From JASGTU01 sp963821815 (GTDB taxonomy: Bacteria > Chloroflexota > Anaerolineae > Caldilineales > Caldilineaceae), in NCBI GenBank assembly GCA_963821815.1, contig CAWGFG010000006.1:1426001-1490000 (forward strand): a stretch of 64,000 nucleotides of DNA. Reading direction: 5' to 3'. A program made the translations under genes and the position numbers. This document shows, in pieces, positions 50,377 through 61,178 of the stretch. Under the pieces are notes generated by a model. It was given only the letters and a program-made list of their open reading frames with translations, was not told where the DNA came from and did not search any database. Within the stretch, counting starts at the first letter, position 1, and each line of letters opens with the position of its first letter.

Positions 50377-51240
50377 TTATGTAGGATGGATATGTTCGGT
50401 TACTAACTGAGCGGGTGCAGCCAGGCAACCATGGAGAACAGCCCGCACTGGCCCTTCTCTGCCGCGATGGCTGAAAAAGTCATGCGTGTTGGTAGCTGTA
50501 TCAATGCCACTCACCTCAATCTGTTCCGCTGGTACCCCGTTCTGCACCAAGAGGCTGCGGTTGGCTTCCCACAGGTTGAAATGAGGTCTGCCGGCAAGAC
50601 CTTCGAAGCAGGTATGCGAGTATCCTCGCGCCTTTTCGATATGTAATTAGCTCATCGACATTCGTAAAGAAGCCTGAAGCTGCCTCGACAACTTCCGGAC
50701 CAACCTCGTAGCTGTCTGGTCCAATACTCGGCCCAATGCCAGCATGCACGTCAGCAGGATCGACGGCATATTCGTCAACCATCGCATGCAGTGTGGCCGC
50801 GGTAATACCCTGCACCGTGCCTCGCCAGCCCGAATGGCAGACGCCTAGGATGTGGCGCCTGGCATCGTACAGCACAACAGGCACGCAGTCGGCGAATACA
50901 AGGCTCAGCGGCAACGATCTGACTCGTTGTGACCAACCCGTCGGCGCCTCGTTGCATCTCGCCTGCATGATGCTTCATCCACTTTCACAACAGTACGACT
51001 ATGAATTTGTTCGCAAGATACGATTTGATGAACGTCGACCTGCAAGGCGTCGGCAAGCCGCACTCGATTGGCATGGACGCGCTCACGGATATCGCCGCGC
51101 TTCACGCTGAAGTTGAGCGAATTCCAAGGCGCAGGACTGACGCCTCCGTGTCGCGTGCTAACGTGTACGCTTACCGGAAACGAATCAAAACTATCGAATG
51201 TATAGGTAATGACACCGTTAGGATGCTGGATCCTGTTCAT
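50377..51240 (-). pseudogene. pgeF: Laccase-domain (YfiH/PgeF) gene broken by at least three frameshifts
   Basis: All parts of a YfiH/PgeF purine nucleoside-cleaving/peptidoglycan-editing enzyme are present in order but in different frames. The start to about 50980 encodes VHVSTRHGGVSPAPWNSLNF and SCEQIHSRTVVKVDE. Then about 50978-50920 encodes GADGLVTTSQ. Next comes LPLSLVFADCVPVVLYD, CHSGWRGTVQGITAA and GPSIGPDSYEVGPEV. Finally, from about 50600 to TAA 50377, GRPHFNLWEANRSLLVQNG and GIDTATNTHDFFSHR. The metal ligands His, Cys and His are all still encoded, so little is missing. It is a decayed gene or a run of indel errors. Confidence 0.8.
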
Positions 51241-51343
51241 GCAGCAAGTCTACTCGTCGATGATGCAGACCCACAAATCCATGTATCTGACGGCACATAT
51301 ACGTTGTGAGCCACATCAGACAAGATGCGACATGGCAGAAGAG

Positions 51344-53188
51344 CTAGTCGCCTATATGCTCCATCAACCGAATCCGGGTCCAGGGCTGCCAATCCTCGGC
51401 TTTCCAGGCGCCGCCCTTGGCTGCCGCTATGGGACGTTGGTCGTTGCTGCCGTATCGGAACGCCCATCCGAAATCGCAGGCTTGGCAGGTCATGCAGCCG
51501 GCGCTATCGGGCGGACAACTGTAACCGGTCAGGTTCTGCTCTGCCAGCCGCAGCTCATACTGGAAGTAGTTGGTGCTGACGCCGCTTTGGACGATATCCC
51601 AGGGTTGGGCGCTACCCGCTTCTCGCTCACCTATGTAGTCCCGCTTGTCCAGGCCGAGTTCTTCCATGGTTCGGAAGAAAGTCTTCACGTTGAGCTGCTC
51701 GTGCGACATGGCCAACAGCACCTCAGCAATACGGCGGTCGCCACGGCTGAGCACAGCCTGCACCTCAGCCCATTCCGGCGAGTCCGCCCTCGTTTCGACA
51801 CCGTGTCGCGCCAGCGCGCGGTGAATGGTCTGTTGCCGTTTGCGCAGCGTCCTGGCGTCCTCCATACCTTGCCACTGGAACGGCGTGTGCGCCTTGGGCA
51901 CAAACGGTGTGGCGTTGATGGCAATCTTGCGATTGAAACGCTGGCGCGCTTGCAGGGTGAAGTCGATGATAGCTTGAATATCGTCGTCGGTTTCGGTCGG
52001 ATGACCCACCATAAAGTAAAGCTTGAGTTGCGGAAAATTGAACTCTTGCGCCAGTTCGATCGCTTGCATCATCTGGTCTTCGGTCTGCGTCTTGTTGATC
52101 ACGTTGCGTAGACGCTGACTTCCGGCTTCCGGGGCGACCGTCAGGTTACGTGCGCCCGTTTCTGCCATGGCGCGTATGAGCGGTACGCTGATGGGATCCA
52201 TGCGCATGGAACTGGCGGTGATGGAAGCGCCCATCTGCTGCAATTCAGTTGCAAGCTCATCGATTTGCGTATGGTCACTGACAGCGGCGCTCAGCAGCCC
52301 GATCTTTGAAATACCTGCTTCCATGGCCGTCTGAGCTGATAGAAGCAGACGGTCCAGCGGCTGCTCTCGTGCAGGACGGTAGACATAGCCGGCGAGGCAG
52401 AAACGACACCCGCGGCCACATCCGCGTGCAATCTCCATAATATGCATGTCGGAAAATTCTGTGTCCGGCGTATAGAGCGCGCTGCTGGTGTAGTATTCTT
52501 CGAGGTTGCGTACCCACAGACGCTCAACTGGTGCGAAATCTGAATGCTCTCGGTTGGATGGATGCAGCGTCGGAACGTACCAACCTGGCGTGCTATGTAG
52601 GCGGGTTAGTATGGCCTCATGATCATCGGCAATCGCTTCTCGGCAGAGGTCCACGAAAGCGGGAAGGGCTTCCTCCCCTTCGCCGATCAGAATCGCGTCA
52701 AAAAACGGAGCCATGGGCTCGGGGTTCATGGTTACACCTGGACCACCGGCAATAAGTAGTGGCCAAGGCGAACCGTCCCACTGGCGGCTATTCGCGCGCT
52801 CCTCTGCCAGGGAAGGAATTCCAGAGCGCTGTAGCATGTCCACCACGTTGAAGTAGTCCATCTCCCAGGAAATGGTGAACGCCCAAACGCTGAAATCCAC
52901 AGCCGGACGATGACTCTCGAGGGAGCGCGGTGTGGTCTCCTCTCGGGATGTATTCTTATCCCAAAAGATACGTTCACAGACTACATCCGGCTCCGCGTTG
53001 AGCATGCGATAGATGAGTTGCAGCGCCAGGCTGCTCATGCCCACAAAGTAGGTGTTAGGCATGGTCAACGCAATGGGAATGCGCCCACCCCAGTCGACAA
53101 CAACAGCGCCCTGCTCTTGCGGGGCGCTGGCACGGCTGCGATTCGGTTTATTTCGATTGGTACGTAGCTTATGTTTACTGCTACTCAT
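51344..53188 (-). CDS. B12-binding/radical SAM protein, TIGR03960-like
   Basis: 614 residues. The N-terminal region resembles a Rossmann/B12-binding domain (IALTMPNTYFVGMSSLALQLI, LIAGGPGVTMNPEPMAPFFD). The radical SAM core has CGRGCRFC (CX3CX2C, about 256-263) and downstream LTVAPEAGSQRLRNVINK and LYFMVGHPTETDDD. The C-terminus carries extra cysteines, CPPDSAGCMTCQAC, possibly a second cluster. The substrate is unknown for this family; a B12 domain need not actually bind cobalamin. It lies 104 nt downstream of pgeF's start on the same strand. Confidence 0.88.
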   Translation of the reverse strand: MSSSKHKLRTNRNKPNRSRASAPQEQGAVVVDWGGRIPIALTMPNTYFVGMSSLALQLIYRMLNAEPDVVCERIFWDKNTSREETTPRSLESHRPAVDFSVWAFTISWEMDYFNVVDMLQRSGIPSLAEERANSRQWDGSPWPLLIAGGPGVTMNPEPMAPFFDAILIGEGEEALPAFVDLCREAIADDHEAILTRLHSTPGWYVPTLHPSNREHSDFAPVERLWVRNLEEYYTSSALYTPDTEFSDMHIMEIARGCGRGCRFCLAGYVYRPAREQPLDRLLLSAQTAMEAGISKIGLLSAAVSDHTQIDELATELQQMGASITASSMRMDPISVPLIRAMAETGARNLTVAPEAGSQRLRNVINKTQTEDQMMQAIELAQEFNFPQLKLYFMVGHPTETDDDIQAIIDFTLQARQRFNRKIAINATPFVPKAHTPFQWQGMEDARTLRKRQQTIHRALARHGVETRADSPEWAEVQAVLSRGDRRIAEVLLAMSHEQLNVKTFFRTMEELGLDKRDYIGEREAGSAQPWDIVQSGVSTNYFQYELRLAEQNLTGYSCPPDSAGCMTCQACDFGWAFRYGSNDQRPIAAAKGGAWKAEDWQPWTRIRLMEHIGD

Positions 53189-53314
53189 TCAACACAACTC
53201 AATTAGCACTACTCATTAAGCACAGTAAGTTCCCGTGCAACACATCCTACTCAGTAAGAAACTTTACTCTCCTACGGCACGAGTTAATCACGAAAGACTA
53301 TTCACTCTACCGGT

Positions 53315-53899
53315 CTAGGATTCCTTCTTGGCGCTCTTACCATTGGAGTTCTCGTCCTTGCTCGCCTCAGCTTCGGCTTCTTCTTCATCGCTGATGCGCT
53401 CGTGATTAGCCTGCATCGACTCGTCGATCACTTCTGAGATTCGCTTTTCAACATCAGTCCTGTCTTCACCAGTCGCCAAGGACATTTCTTGCACCAACAT
53501 ACCGTTTGCCTGAGTCAGTAGCTCGGAGTCTGCTTTGTTGAGCGGTTTCTCCTCACGCCTCCAGCTCAATTCTCGCAGCGCTTCAGCTACCTTCAGAGGT
53601 TTACCGGAATGAATCAGCTTCTCTACTTCGCGGCGGCGTTCCTTGAAATTACTCGGAAGCTGCCTTGGCGTTTCGCGCAGTACGCCATATACCTCTTTGC
53701 ATTTTGAAGTGGCCATCACTCTGCGCAGGCCCAAGTCAGTAATACGCTTCTGTGGCACTCGCACAGTCAGTCGTTTATCCGTAAAACTCACCACATAGTA
53801 CTGTTGGTAACCCTCTACCAACTCCTGTTCTTGGACACCGACAACGGTGCCCGCGCCATGTGCGGGATGAACGATGTGTTGTCCGACATTAAATTCCAT
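53315..53899 (-). CDS. CarD family transcriptional regulator
   Basis: 194 residues. The N-terminal CarD/TRCF-type RNA-polymerase-interacting domain is MEFNVGQHIVHPAHGAGTVVG with YYVVSF and RVPQKRITDLGLR. A helical DNA-binding part follows (LPSNFKERRREVEKLIHSGKPLKVAEALREL). The C-terminus is highly acidic, then Lys-rich (EEEAEAEASKDENSNGKSAKK). CarD proteins stabilise promoter open complexes, often for rRNA genes. AGGAGGC precedes ATG 53899. Confidence 0.93.
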   Translation of the reverse strand: MEFNVGQHIVHPAHGAGTVVGVQEQELVEGYQQYYVVSFTDKRLTVRVPQKRITDLGLRRVMATSKCKEVYGVLRETPRQLPSNFKERRREVEKLIHSGKPLKVAEALRELSWRREEKPLNKADSELLTQANGMLVQEMSLATGEDRTDVEKRISEVIDESMQANHERISDEEEAEAEASKDENSNGKSAKKES

Positions 53900-54026
53900 T
53901 TGTGCCTCCTGGTACTATGCCCACATCAATAGATTAACAATAAATATAGCACATGTTCTAATAATTGTCATGTAGGGCAGATTTCACAGAGGTAGGAGGT
54001 TTTATACAGCGAATATGTGCTACAGC

Positions 54027-54815
54027 TTACATCCATCCCCGCAGCCGATAGACCATCGCGCCAAGGTACTCTTTCATAGCGCGGGTTGACTGGTCTACAT
54101 ACTGCGCCTCGGGAAAAAGTCGATAGAAGCGAGCGCCCAGCCCAGCGCTTGCACCTCCTGAATCACTTTCTGTTGTCAGAAAGTCCGTCGGCGCTGCGTG
54201 TACTGTGAAGCCCTGTTTTTCGAAGATGGCGACCGAGCGAGGCATGTGCATAGCGGATGTAACAAGGAGTATATTGTAAACGTTAAGTTCATCGGCCATG
54301 GCGCGCACATTGACCGCATTTTCGTAGGTGTTGCGCGCACCGGCATCAGCATAGATAACGTCGCCGGGGACGCCCATAAACTCCAGGAGTTCGCGCATTC
54401 CGTCGGCTTCAGGCGTCGATGAGCCCAACCAGTCTATGGCGCCGCCTGTAACGAGAATGATCGGCGCCGCGCCTGCGCGGTAGAGTCGAACAGCCTCTAC
54501 TATGCGATCGCCTGCCTCGTTCATTTCGGTTGTCTGGCGCGGATAGACCGACGCTCGTGTTGCGCCGCCAAGCAACACGATGGCATCTGCCTTGGCGACA
54601 GATTCTTGGGGCAAGTATTGCCATTCGAGCGTCATTGCCAATCGTCCTGCCACGTCGCCATTGCCAAACACGAGCAAGACCGTGACCGACAGGAGGAGCA
54701 GCACCACAGAGACTCGCTGAAAACGTCGCAGGAATAGGGCTGCCGCGACCAGCACGATGGTCAATCCCACCGGATAGACGAATAGGGGCAGAAGCTTGGA
54801 CAGATACAGAAACAT
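54027..54815 (-). CDS. YdcF/DUF218-family membrane protein (ElyC/SanA-like)
   Basis: 262 residues with two N-terminal membrane helices (LLPLFVYPVGLTIVLVAAALFL and VSVVLLLLSVTVLLVFG). A DUF218 domain follows: ADAIVLLGGATRASVYP, GAAPIILVTGGA, RNTYENAVNVRAMA and LLVTSAMHMPRSVAIFEKQG. Family members affect cell-envelope assembly or vancomycin tolerance in E. coli; the activity is unknown. The start ATG 54815 has no strong ribosome-binding site. It lies 24 nt upstream of the end of the dihydropyrimidinase gene. Confidence 0.87.
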   Translation of the reverse strand: MFLYLSKLLPLFVYPVGLTIVLVAAALFLRRFQRVSVVLLLLSVTVLLVFGNGDVAGRLAMTLEWQYLPQESVAKADAIVLLGGATRASVYPRQTTEMNEAGDRIVEAVRLYRAGAAPIILVTGGAIDWLGSSTPEADGMRELLEFMGVPGDVIYADAGARNTYENAVNVRAMADELNVYNILLVTSAMHMPRSVAIFEKQGFTVHAAPTDFLTTESDSGGASAGLGARFYRLFPEAQYVDQSTRAMKEYLGAMVYRLRGWM

Positions 54816-54838
54816 TCGCTAAGCGCCGACGTTCCTAT

Positions 54839-56197
<1,359 letters not shown>

Positions 56198-56201
56198 CAG
56201 C

Positions 56202-57218
56202 CTAGCCAACCTTGTCTGGCGTGGTGACACGTAGCAGCACCGAGTCAGTTTCGGCATGAATTGCATAGTCGCCAAGCGCAGCCGGCAGCACCGTCCAATC
56301 GACGGCGTTTAGTTCAACGTCGCCTCCTTGGCTGCCGACCTCTGCCGAGCCTTCCAGGACGCCCCAGATTTCAAAAGTCTCTCCGTTGCAGTCGCCCCCA
56401 TAATCGGAACCGGCGGGCATATAGATCCGCTCCGTACGGAAGTATGCGCACTCGCCGATGAGTTCTCGGCGGATGCCGTTCTCTGTAATGGGCTGGGGAC
56501 GGTACGCTGTTGGTTCGATAATGCTGAAGTCCAGTACATCCAGCGCCTGTCGCACGTGGATCGGCCTCGGTCGTCCCCAGTCGTAGATACGATACGTTGT
56601 GTCGCTGTTCTGCTGGATCTCAGCAACGATGACGCCAGGCCCTAGAGCATGAACCGTTCCGGCTGGAACGAAGATGACGTCGCCTACTTCAACCGGCAGG
56701 TGGTAGAGCCAGTCGGCAACCGACCCGTCGTCGATGGCCTGCGCAAATAGGTCCTTTGAAACGCCAGGTTTGAATCCGTAGATAAGCTCGGCGCCGGGCG
56801 CTGCGCGCAGAACCACCCACATCTCGGTCTTGCCAAAGTCGGACTCATACTCCAGTGCGTATTCGTCCCCAGGATGCACTTGAACGGAAAGCCACGAATT
56901 GGCATCCAGCAGCTTGATCAACAGAGGGAACTTGCCGCTATCCAGCGCTTGTTGATTACGCGTGCCGACGAGGTCTACGCCCAGCTTATCCATAACGTCG
57001 GGCAGGGACATCCCTGCCAGCTCTCCATTCCGCACTGTGCTCGAGCCGTTAGAGTGCGCAGCTATGTCCCAGCTTTCAGCCACAACACCATCGGGAATGG
57101 AACGCCCCAGTGCAGATGTCAAGTTGCGCCCGCCCCAGGGATAGTCCTTGAAGACGGGATTGAACTGCAGCGGGTAAACGGACTCGTTACCTTGGGATGA
57201 AGCTTTCTGTTCTTGCAT
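56202..57218 (-). CDS. manA: Mannose-6-phosphate isomerase, class I
   Basis: Cupin-fold zinc enzyme of 338 residues that interconverts mannose 6-phosphate and fructose 6-phosphate, feeding GDP-mannose synthesis. The N-terminal FNPVFKDYPWGGRNL, SVQVHPGDEYALEYES with FGKTEMWVVL (metal His/Glu), and FVPAGTVHALGPGVIVAEIQQNSDTTYRIYDW are the family signatures. A weak GGAATAGG precedes ATG 57218. The gene is followed by dihydropyrimidinase after 4 nt; no metabolic link between them is obvious. Confidence 0.94.
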   Translation of the reverse strand: MQEQKASSQGNESVYPLQFNPVFKDYPWGGRNLTSALGRSIPDGVVAESWDIAAHSNGSSTVRNGELAGMSLPDVMDKLGVDLVGTRNQQALDSGKFPLLIKLLDANSWLSVQVHPGDEYALEYESDFGKTEMWVVLRAAPGAELIYGFKPGVSKDLFAQAIDDGSVADWLYHLPVEVGDVIFVPAGTVHALGPGVIVAEIQQNSDTTYRIYDWGRPRPIHVRQALDVLDFSIIEPTAYRPQPITENGIRRELIGECAYFRTERIYMPAGSDYGGDCNGETFEIWGVLEGSAEVGSQGGDVELNAVDWTVLPAALGDYAIHAETDSVLLRVTTPDKVG

Positions 57219-57292
57219 TGCCTATTCCATTCTTGGATCGCTGTGCGATACGATGCATTGGAATGCATCAGGTCATATTGCACCTGTTCGGT

Positions 57293-59788
57293 CTACAGTT
57301 TTTTCAAGCCGGAGAAGGAAGCGAGCAATCGTTTGACGCCGATGCCGGGAAAGGCGACCGTCACTTCCTCTTCGCCGTTCGCGACCTTGGATTCGATCAC
57401 GGTTCCGACGCCAAACTTCGCATGTTGCACGCTATCGCGAACCTTGTATTGAGCTTGGACAGTGTCATCGGATTGGCTGGCTGTGTTTGCATCTGTGGTC
57501 CACGAGGGCGGTGATGAACTCGATGACCTGTGGCGTGTTGCGCGACTGGAACCAGCCGACGACGCACCTGCGCTTCGAGCCGAGGACGAGCGCCGGCTAC
57601 CGTTGCCGGTATTGCTGTAGCTGTTGCGTATGCTGCGTCTTCCGCTGCCGGGTTCGCTGGGTTCATCGGATGTGTCGTCCCACCAGGTGCCGGAATCCCA
57701 TGTGGTGGCGCGCTCGTAGGAGGCTTCACGCCGACTTTGCTGGTCCACCATTCCTTGCAGAAGATTGACGGGAATCTCGTTGAGGAACCGGCTCGGCATC
57801 TGCACCTCGCTGTTCCCCCATAGGGTACGTCGGAAGCAGTGCACGAGATAAAGATTGCGTTTGGCGCGAGTCATGCCCACATAACAGAGCCGCCGCTCTT
57901 CGTCCATCTCCTCAGCGTCTTCCGATTCGATGCTTCGACTGTGCGGCAAGATGCCGTCTTCCATGCCGACAATGAAGACCACGGGAAATTCAAGTCCCTT
58001 GGCTGTGTGAAGCGTCAGCAGTGTGACAGAACCGCTTTCGGACTCTAGATTATCGGTGTCGCTCACCAAGCTAATTTCCTCAAGAAAGCTTCCCAACGGC
58101 GTTTGCCCTTCTTCCAGTTCGATCATGCCGTGGACGTAATTAGCGGCGACTCCGCGCAGTTCCTGAATGTTGGCGAATCGATCTTCGGCCTCATCTGTGC
58201 CATCACGTAGATCGTCCACATAACCCGACTCGGCAAGGATGGCGTCCATAAGGTCCACAACCCCCACTTGCGATCCAGCGTTGTTCAGTGCTATCCAGCG
58301 TTCCAGCATAGCACTAAAATCAGACAGCACGCGTGCTGCGCGTGTAGCCAACGGTGGCGCCTCGTATGCTTCCAGACCCAGGAAAAGCTGCGGTTCCAGC
58401 TTGGTTAGCTCTACGGCGCCATGGTGAATTAGGCGAAGCGCATTGTATGGCGATACTCCTAACCGATCGGCCCAGGTCTTCAGACTCTCGTATGTCTTGG
58501 GTCCGATACCGCGCGTTGGCACATTGATGATGCGATCCATGGCAATCGTGTCATTTGGATTGTGCACCAACTTCATATAGGAGAGGACATCCTTAATCTC
58601 CTTGCGTTCGTAGAAACGAGTGGCGCCGACCAGCTTATAGGCCATGCCCCGCTGCACGAACGCTTCTTCCAGCGCTCGGCTCTGTGCATTCGTGCGATAC
58701 ATCACGGCAAAATCACCAGGGTTGCAGCGTTCGTCGATGATGAGCCGGCGCACTTCATCGCAGATATAGGATGCTTCTTCGGTTTCGTTGTACGCTTCGT
58801 AGACCGTCACCTTTTTACCGGAGCCGCGCTCAGTGCGCAACTGTTTGGGCGTTCGATTCCGGTTGTTGGAAATCAGCGAGTTAGCGGCGTCCAGGATGAT
58901 CTGGGTGCTGCGATAGTTCTGCTCCAGCAGCACCACGATCGCCTCGGGATAGTCTTCGCGGAAGCGACGCACATTTCGATAGTCGGCGCCGCGGAAGCGG
59001 TATATGGACTGGTCCTCGTCGCCCACCACAAAAAGGTTGCGCTGACCTTCGCCTTCGCTGACAAGGTAACGCAGCAGCTCATACTGGACTGTATTCGTGT
59101 CCTGGAACTCATCGACGAGGACGAAGGGCCATTTCTCCTGATACTTGCGCCGGATCGTCTCATTATCGCGCAGCAACGTGGCGGTCTTGCCTAGCAGATC
59201 GTCGAAATCCATGGCGTTGTTCGTCTGCAACGCCTGCTGATAGCGTTCGTAGACGCGGCCGACAATTTCTTCCATATAGGAACCCGGTGCAAACTCCTGC
59301 GGTTGTATCATCTCGTTCTTCAACCGGCTGATGCCGGCTCGAACTGCCTGTGGGCTGTAGCGTTTCTCATCCAGGTTCATCTCGCGAAGAATGCTACGAA
59401 TGAGCGCCAATTGATCCGCGGAATCATAGATGACCCAATTGCGCTGATAACCGATGGCCTCGGTTTCTACGCGCAATACACGAGCGCAGATGCTATGAAA
59501 TGTGCCGATAGCCAGGCCTTTGAGCCGCGATTCGCCCGGAGCAGGAACGCCCAACTCGTCGACGAAGAGCATCTCGATGCGTTCCCGCATTTCGCTGGCG
59601 GCCTTATTGGTAAACGTCACTGCGAGAATATGCCACGGCTTAATATCCGAGTGGATTAAGTGTGCGATGCGACGCGTAAGGACGCGTGTTTTTCCGGATC
59701 CAGGTCCCGCCAATACTAATACAGGACCGTAAACGGTCTCCACGGCCCGTTTCTGTTCAGTATTCAAGCCCGAGACAAAATCGGACAT
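57293..59788 (-). CDS. pcrA: UvrD/PcrA-type ATP-dependent DNA helicase
   Basis: Superfamily 1A 3'-5' helicase of about 831 residues acting in repair and replication-transcription conflict resolution. Walker A LAGPGSGKTRVL is at 26-37; motif II VDEFQDTN and QYELLRYL, motif III GDEDQSIYRFRGADY, motif IV YRSTQIILDAAN, motif V LLTLHTAKGLEF and motif VI ERRLCYVGMTRAK follow. After a Ser/Arg-rich linker, a C-terminal Tudor-like domain (VQHAKFGVGTVIESK) matches the RNA-polymerase-binding tail of PcrA. ATG 59788 is chosen over TTG 59806; neither has a good ribosome-binding site. Confidence 0.95.
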   Translation of the reverse strand: MSDFVSGLNTEQKRAVETVYGPVLVLAGPGSGKTRVLTRRIAHLIHSDIKPWHILAVTFTNKAASEMRERIEMLFVDELGVPAPGESRLKGLAIGTFHSICARVLRVETEAIGYQRNWVIYDSADQLALIRSILREMNLDEKRYSPQAVRAGISRLKNEMIQPQEFAPGSYMEEIVGRVYERYQQALQTNNAMDFDDLLGKTATLLRDNETIRRKYQEKWPFVLVDEFQDTNTVQYELLRYLVSEGEGQRNLFVVGDEDQSIYRFRGADYRNVRRFREDYPEAIVVLLEQNYRSTQIILDAANSLISNNRNRTPKQLRTERGSGKKVTVYEAYNETEEASYICDEVRRLIIDERCNPGDFAVMYRTNAQSRALEEAFVQRGMAYKLVGATRFYERKEIKDVLSYMKLVHNPNDTIAMDRIINVPTRGIGPKTYESLKTWADRLGVSPYNALRLIHHGAVELTKLEPQLFLGLEAYEAPPLATRAARVLSDFSAMLERWIALNNAGSQVGVVDLMDAILAESGYVDDLRDGTDEAEDRFANIQELRGVAANYVHGMIELEEGQTPLGSFLEEISLVSDTDNLESESGSVTLLTLHTAKGLEFPVVFIVGMEDGILPHSRSIESEDAEEMDEERRLCYVGMTRAKRNLYLVHCFRRTLWGNSEVQMPSRFLNEIPVNLLQGMVDQQSRREASYERATTWDSGTWWDDTSDEPSEPGSGRRSIRNSYSNTGNGSRRSSSARSAGASSAGSSRATRHRSSSSSPPSWTTDANTASQSDDTVQAQYKVRDSVQHAKFGVGTVIESKVANGEEEVTVAFPGIGVKRLLASFSGLKKL

Positions 59789-59848
59789 TGCGTTTTGATT
59801 ACTCAAGAGTACTTACTCGTTCTTCCTTTGATTGACGATCTTGTGTTG

Positions 59849-61033
59849 TTACGAACTATATTCGTCGGTCTCAGCCGCGCCTTCAGAATGCAATAGCCGC
59901 AGGTAGCTATCATAACGAATGCGAGAGATGTCGCCACGTTCCACTGCCGCGCGTACGGCGCACGCCGGTTCATGGTCGTGGGTGCAGTTCGGGTATCGGC
60001 AGTCATGGATATAGGGTACGAACTCAATGTAATAGAAGCCCAGGTCCTGCGGATCGATGTCATATAGGCCCAGTTCACGAATGCCCGGCGTATCCGCGAC
60101 AAAAGTGTACTTGCCGAAGGGCAATGAATACATACGAGCGGCGCGAGTCGTGTGTTTACCCTTGTCCAGGGCCTCGCGCAGATCGCCCACATGAATGTTG
60201 AGCGCCGGCTGTATGGCGTTGAGCAAGCTGCTCTTGCCCACGCCGCTGGGTCCGCTCAAGACCGTGATCGAATCCGACAGCACTTCCTTCAGCTCACTGA
60301 TCCCCTGTCTTTCTGGCACGCTTGTATAGACAACTTTGTAACCAATTTCTTCGTAGAGCCCGAAGATCTCTCTTGCCGCATCCAGGCCGTTTATGTCAAT
60401 TTTATTGGCGCAGATAATAGCGGGAATTTCGTTGGCTTCGGCAATGACCAGAAAACGATCCACCATACGCAGATGGGGGTCCGGTTGTGCAGCGGCAAAG
60501 ACCGCTAACACCTGATCTGGGTTGGCGAGGATGACGTCCTCGGCGGGAACACTGACGCCGGGATGCTGGCGACTGAGCACGCTGTCTCGGTCCCCGACGG
60601 ATTCAATGCGACCATGCTTCTTTCCATCCTGCACAAAGCTCACACGATCGCCGACAGCGACCAGCGTGTCCCGACCGCGCTCCTGCAACATACGCCCGCG
60701 TACTTCACACACGTACACATTGCCTACTTCATTTGGCGAGACGTCGTCTGCGTCCACGACCTGAACATCGAAATGATGTCCGCGTGCGCGCACGACTACG
60801 CCGGGCAGCAAATTCTTGGACTGTCGCTTCGGTTTCGCTTTACTCGTACGCGGCGCCTCGTAATACTCGTCCAACTCATCGTACGCCTCGTACTCGTTGA
60901 TCTCTTCATCATCTTCGCCGAAGAGATCTTTGTAATCTACATCGTCGGGCTCGTACTCTTCGAACCGCTCGTACTCCTCCGACTGATTTGCTGCACTCTC
61001 ATCATTGTCGGCAGGATTTGAATTATGCCGCAT
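59849..61033 (-). CDS. rsgA: Ribosome small-subunit-dependent GTPase RsgA
   Basis: Late 30S ribosome-assembly GTPase of about 394 residues with circularly permuted motifs: G4 CANKID, then G1 SGPSGVGKSSLLN, then G3 DTPGIRE. An OB fold with GVVVRARGHHFDV precedes it. The C-terminal zinc site is CRYPNCTHDHEPAC. An unusual acidic N-terminal extension of about 70 residues (many Glu, Asp, Tyr; for example EEYEPDDVDYKDLFGEDDEE) comes before the OB fold. ATG 61033 has GAGG six nt upstream; the frame stays open farther but lies in the maf gap. It sits between pcrA and maf. Confidence 0.93.
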   Translation of the reverse strand: MRHNSNPADNDESAANQSEEYERFEEYEPDDVDYKDLFGEDDEEINEYEAYDELDEYYEAPRTSKAKPKRQSKNLLPGVVVRARGHHFDVQVVDADDVSPNEVGNVYVCEVRGRMLQERGRDTLVAVGDRVSFVQDGKKHGRIESVGDRDSVLSRQHPGVSVPAEDVILANPDQVLAVFAAAQPDPHLRMVDRFLVIAEANEIPAIICANKIDINGLDAAREIFGLYEEIGYKVVYTSVPERQGISELKEVLSDSITVLSGPSGVGKSSLLNAIQPALNIHVGDLREALDKGKHTTRAARMYSLPFGKYTFVADTPGIRELGLYDIDPQDLGFYYIEFVPYIHDCRYPNCTHDHEPACAVRAAVERGDISRIRYDSYLRLLHSEGAAETDEYSS

Positions 61034-61178
61034 CTTCGGCCTCAAGCTTATCCTGGAAATGTACTCCAAATTTTCATAACGTGACGCTACGCACGAAAGG
61101 CAAATTTGTACTCTCACCGCTATTCTGTCGAGTGTATCAACGCGCCAGGGTCGTGTCAATCCATCAGCAGCGTCGATC

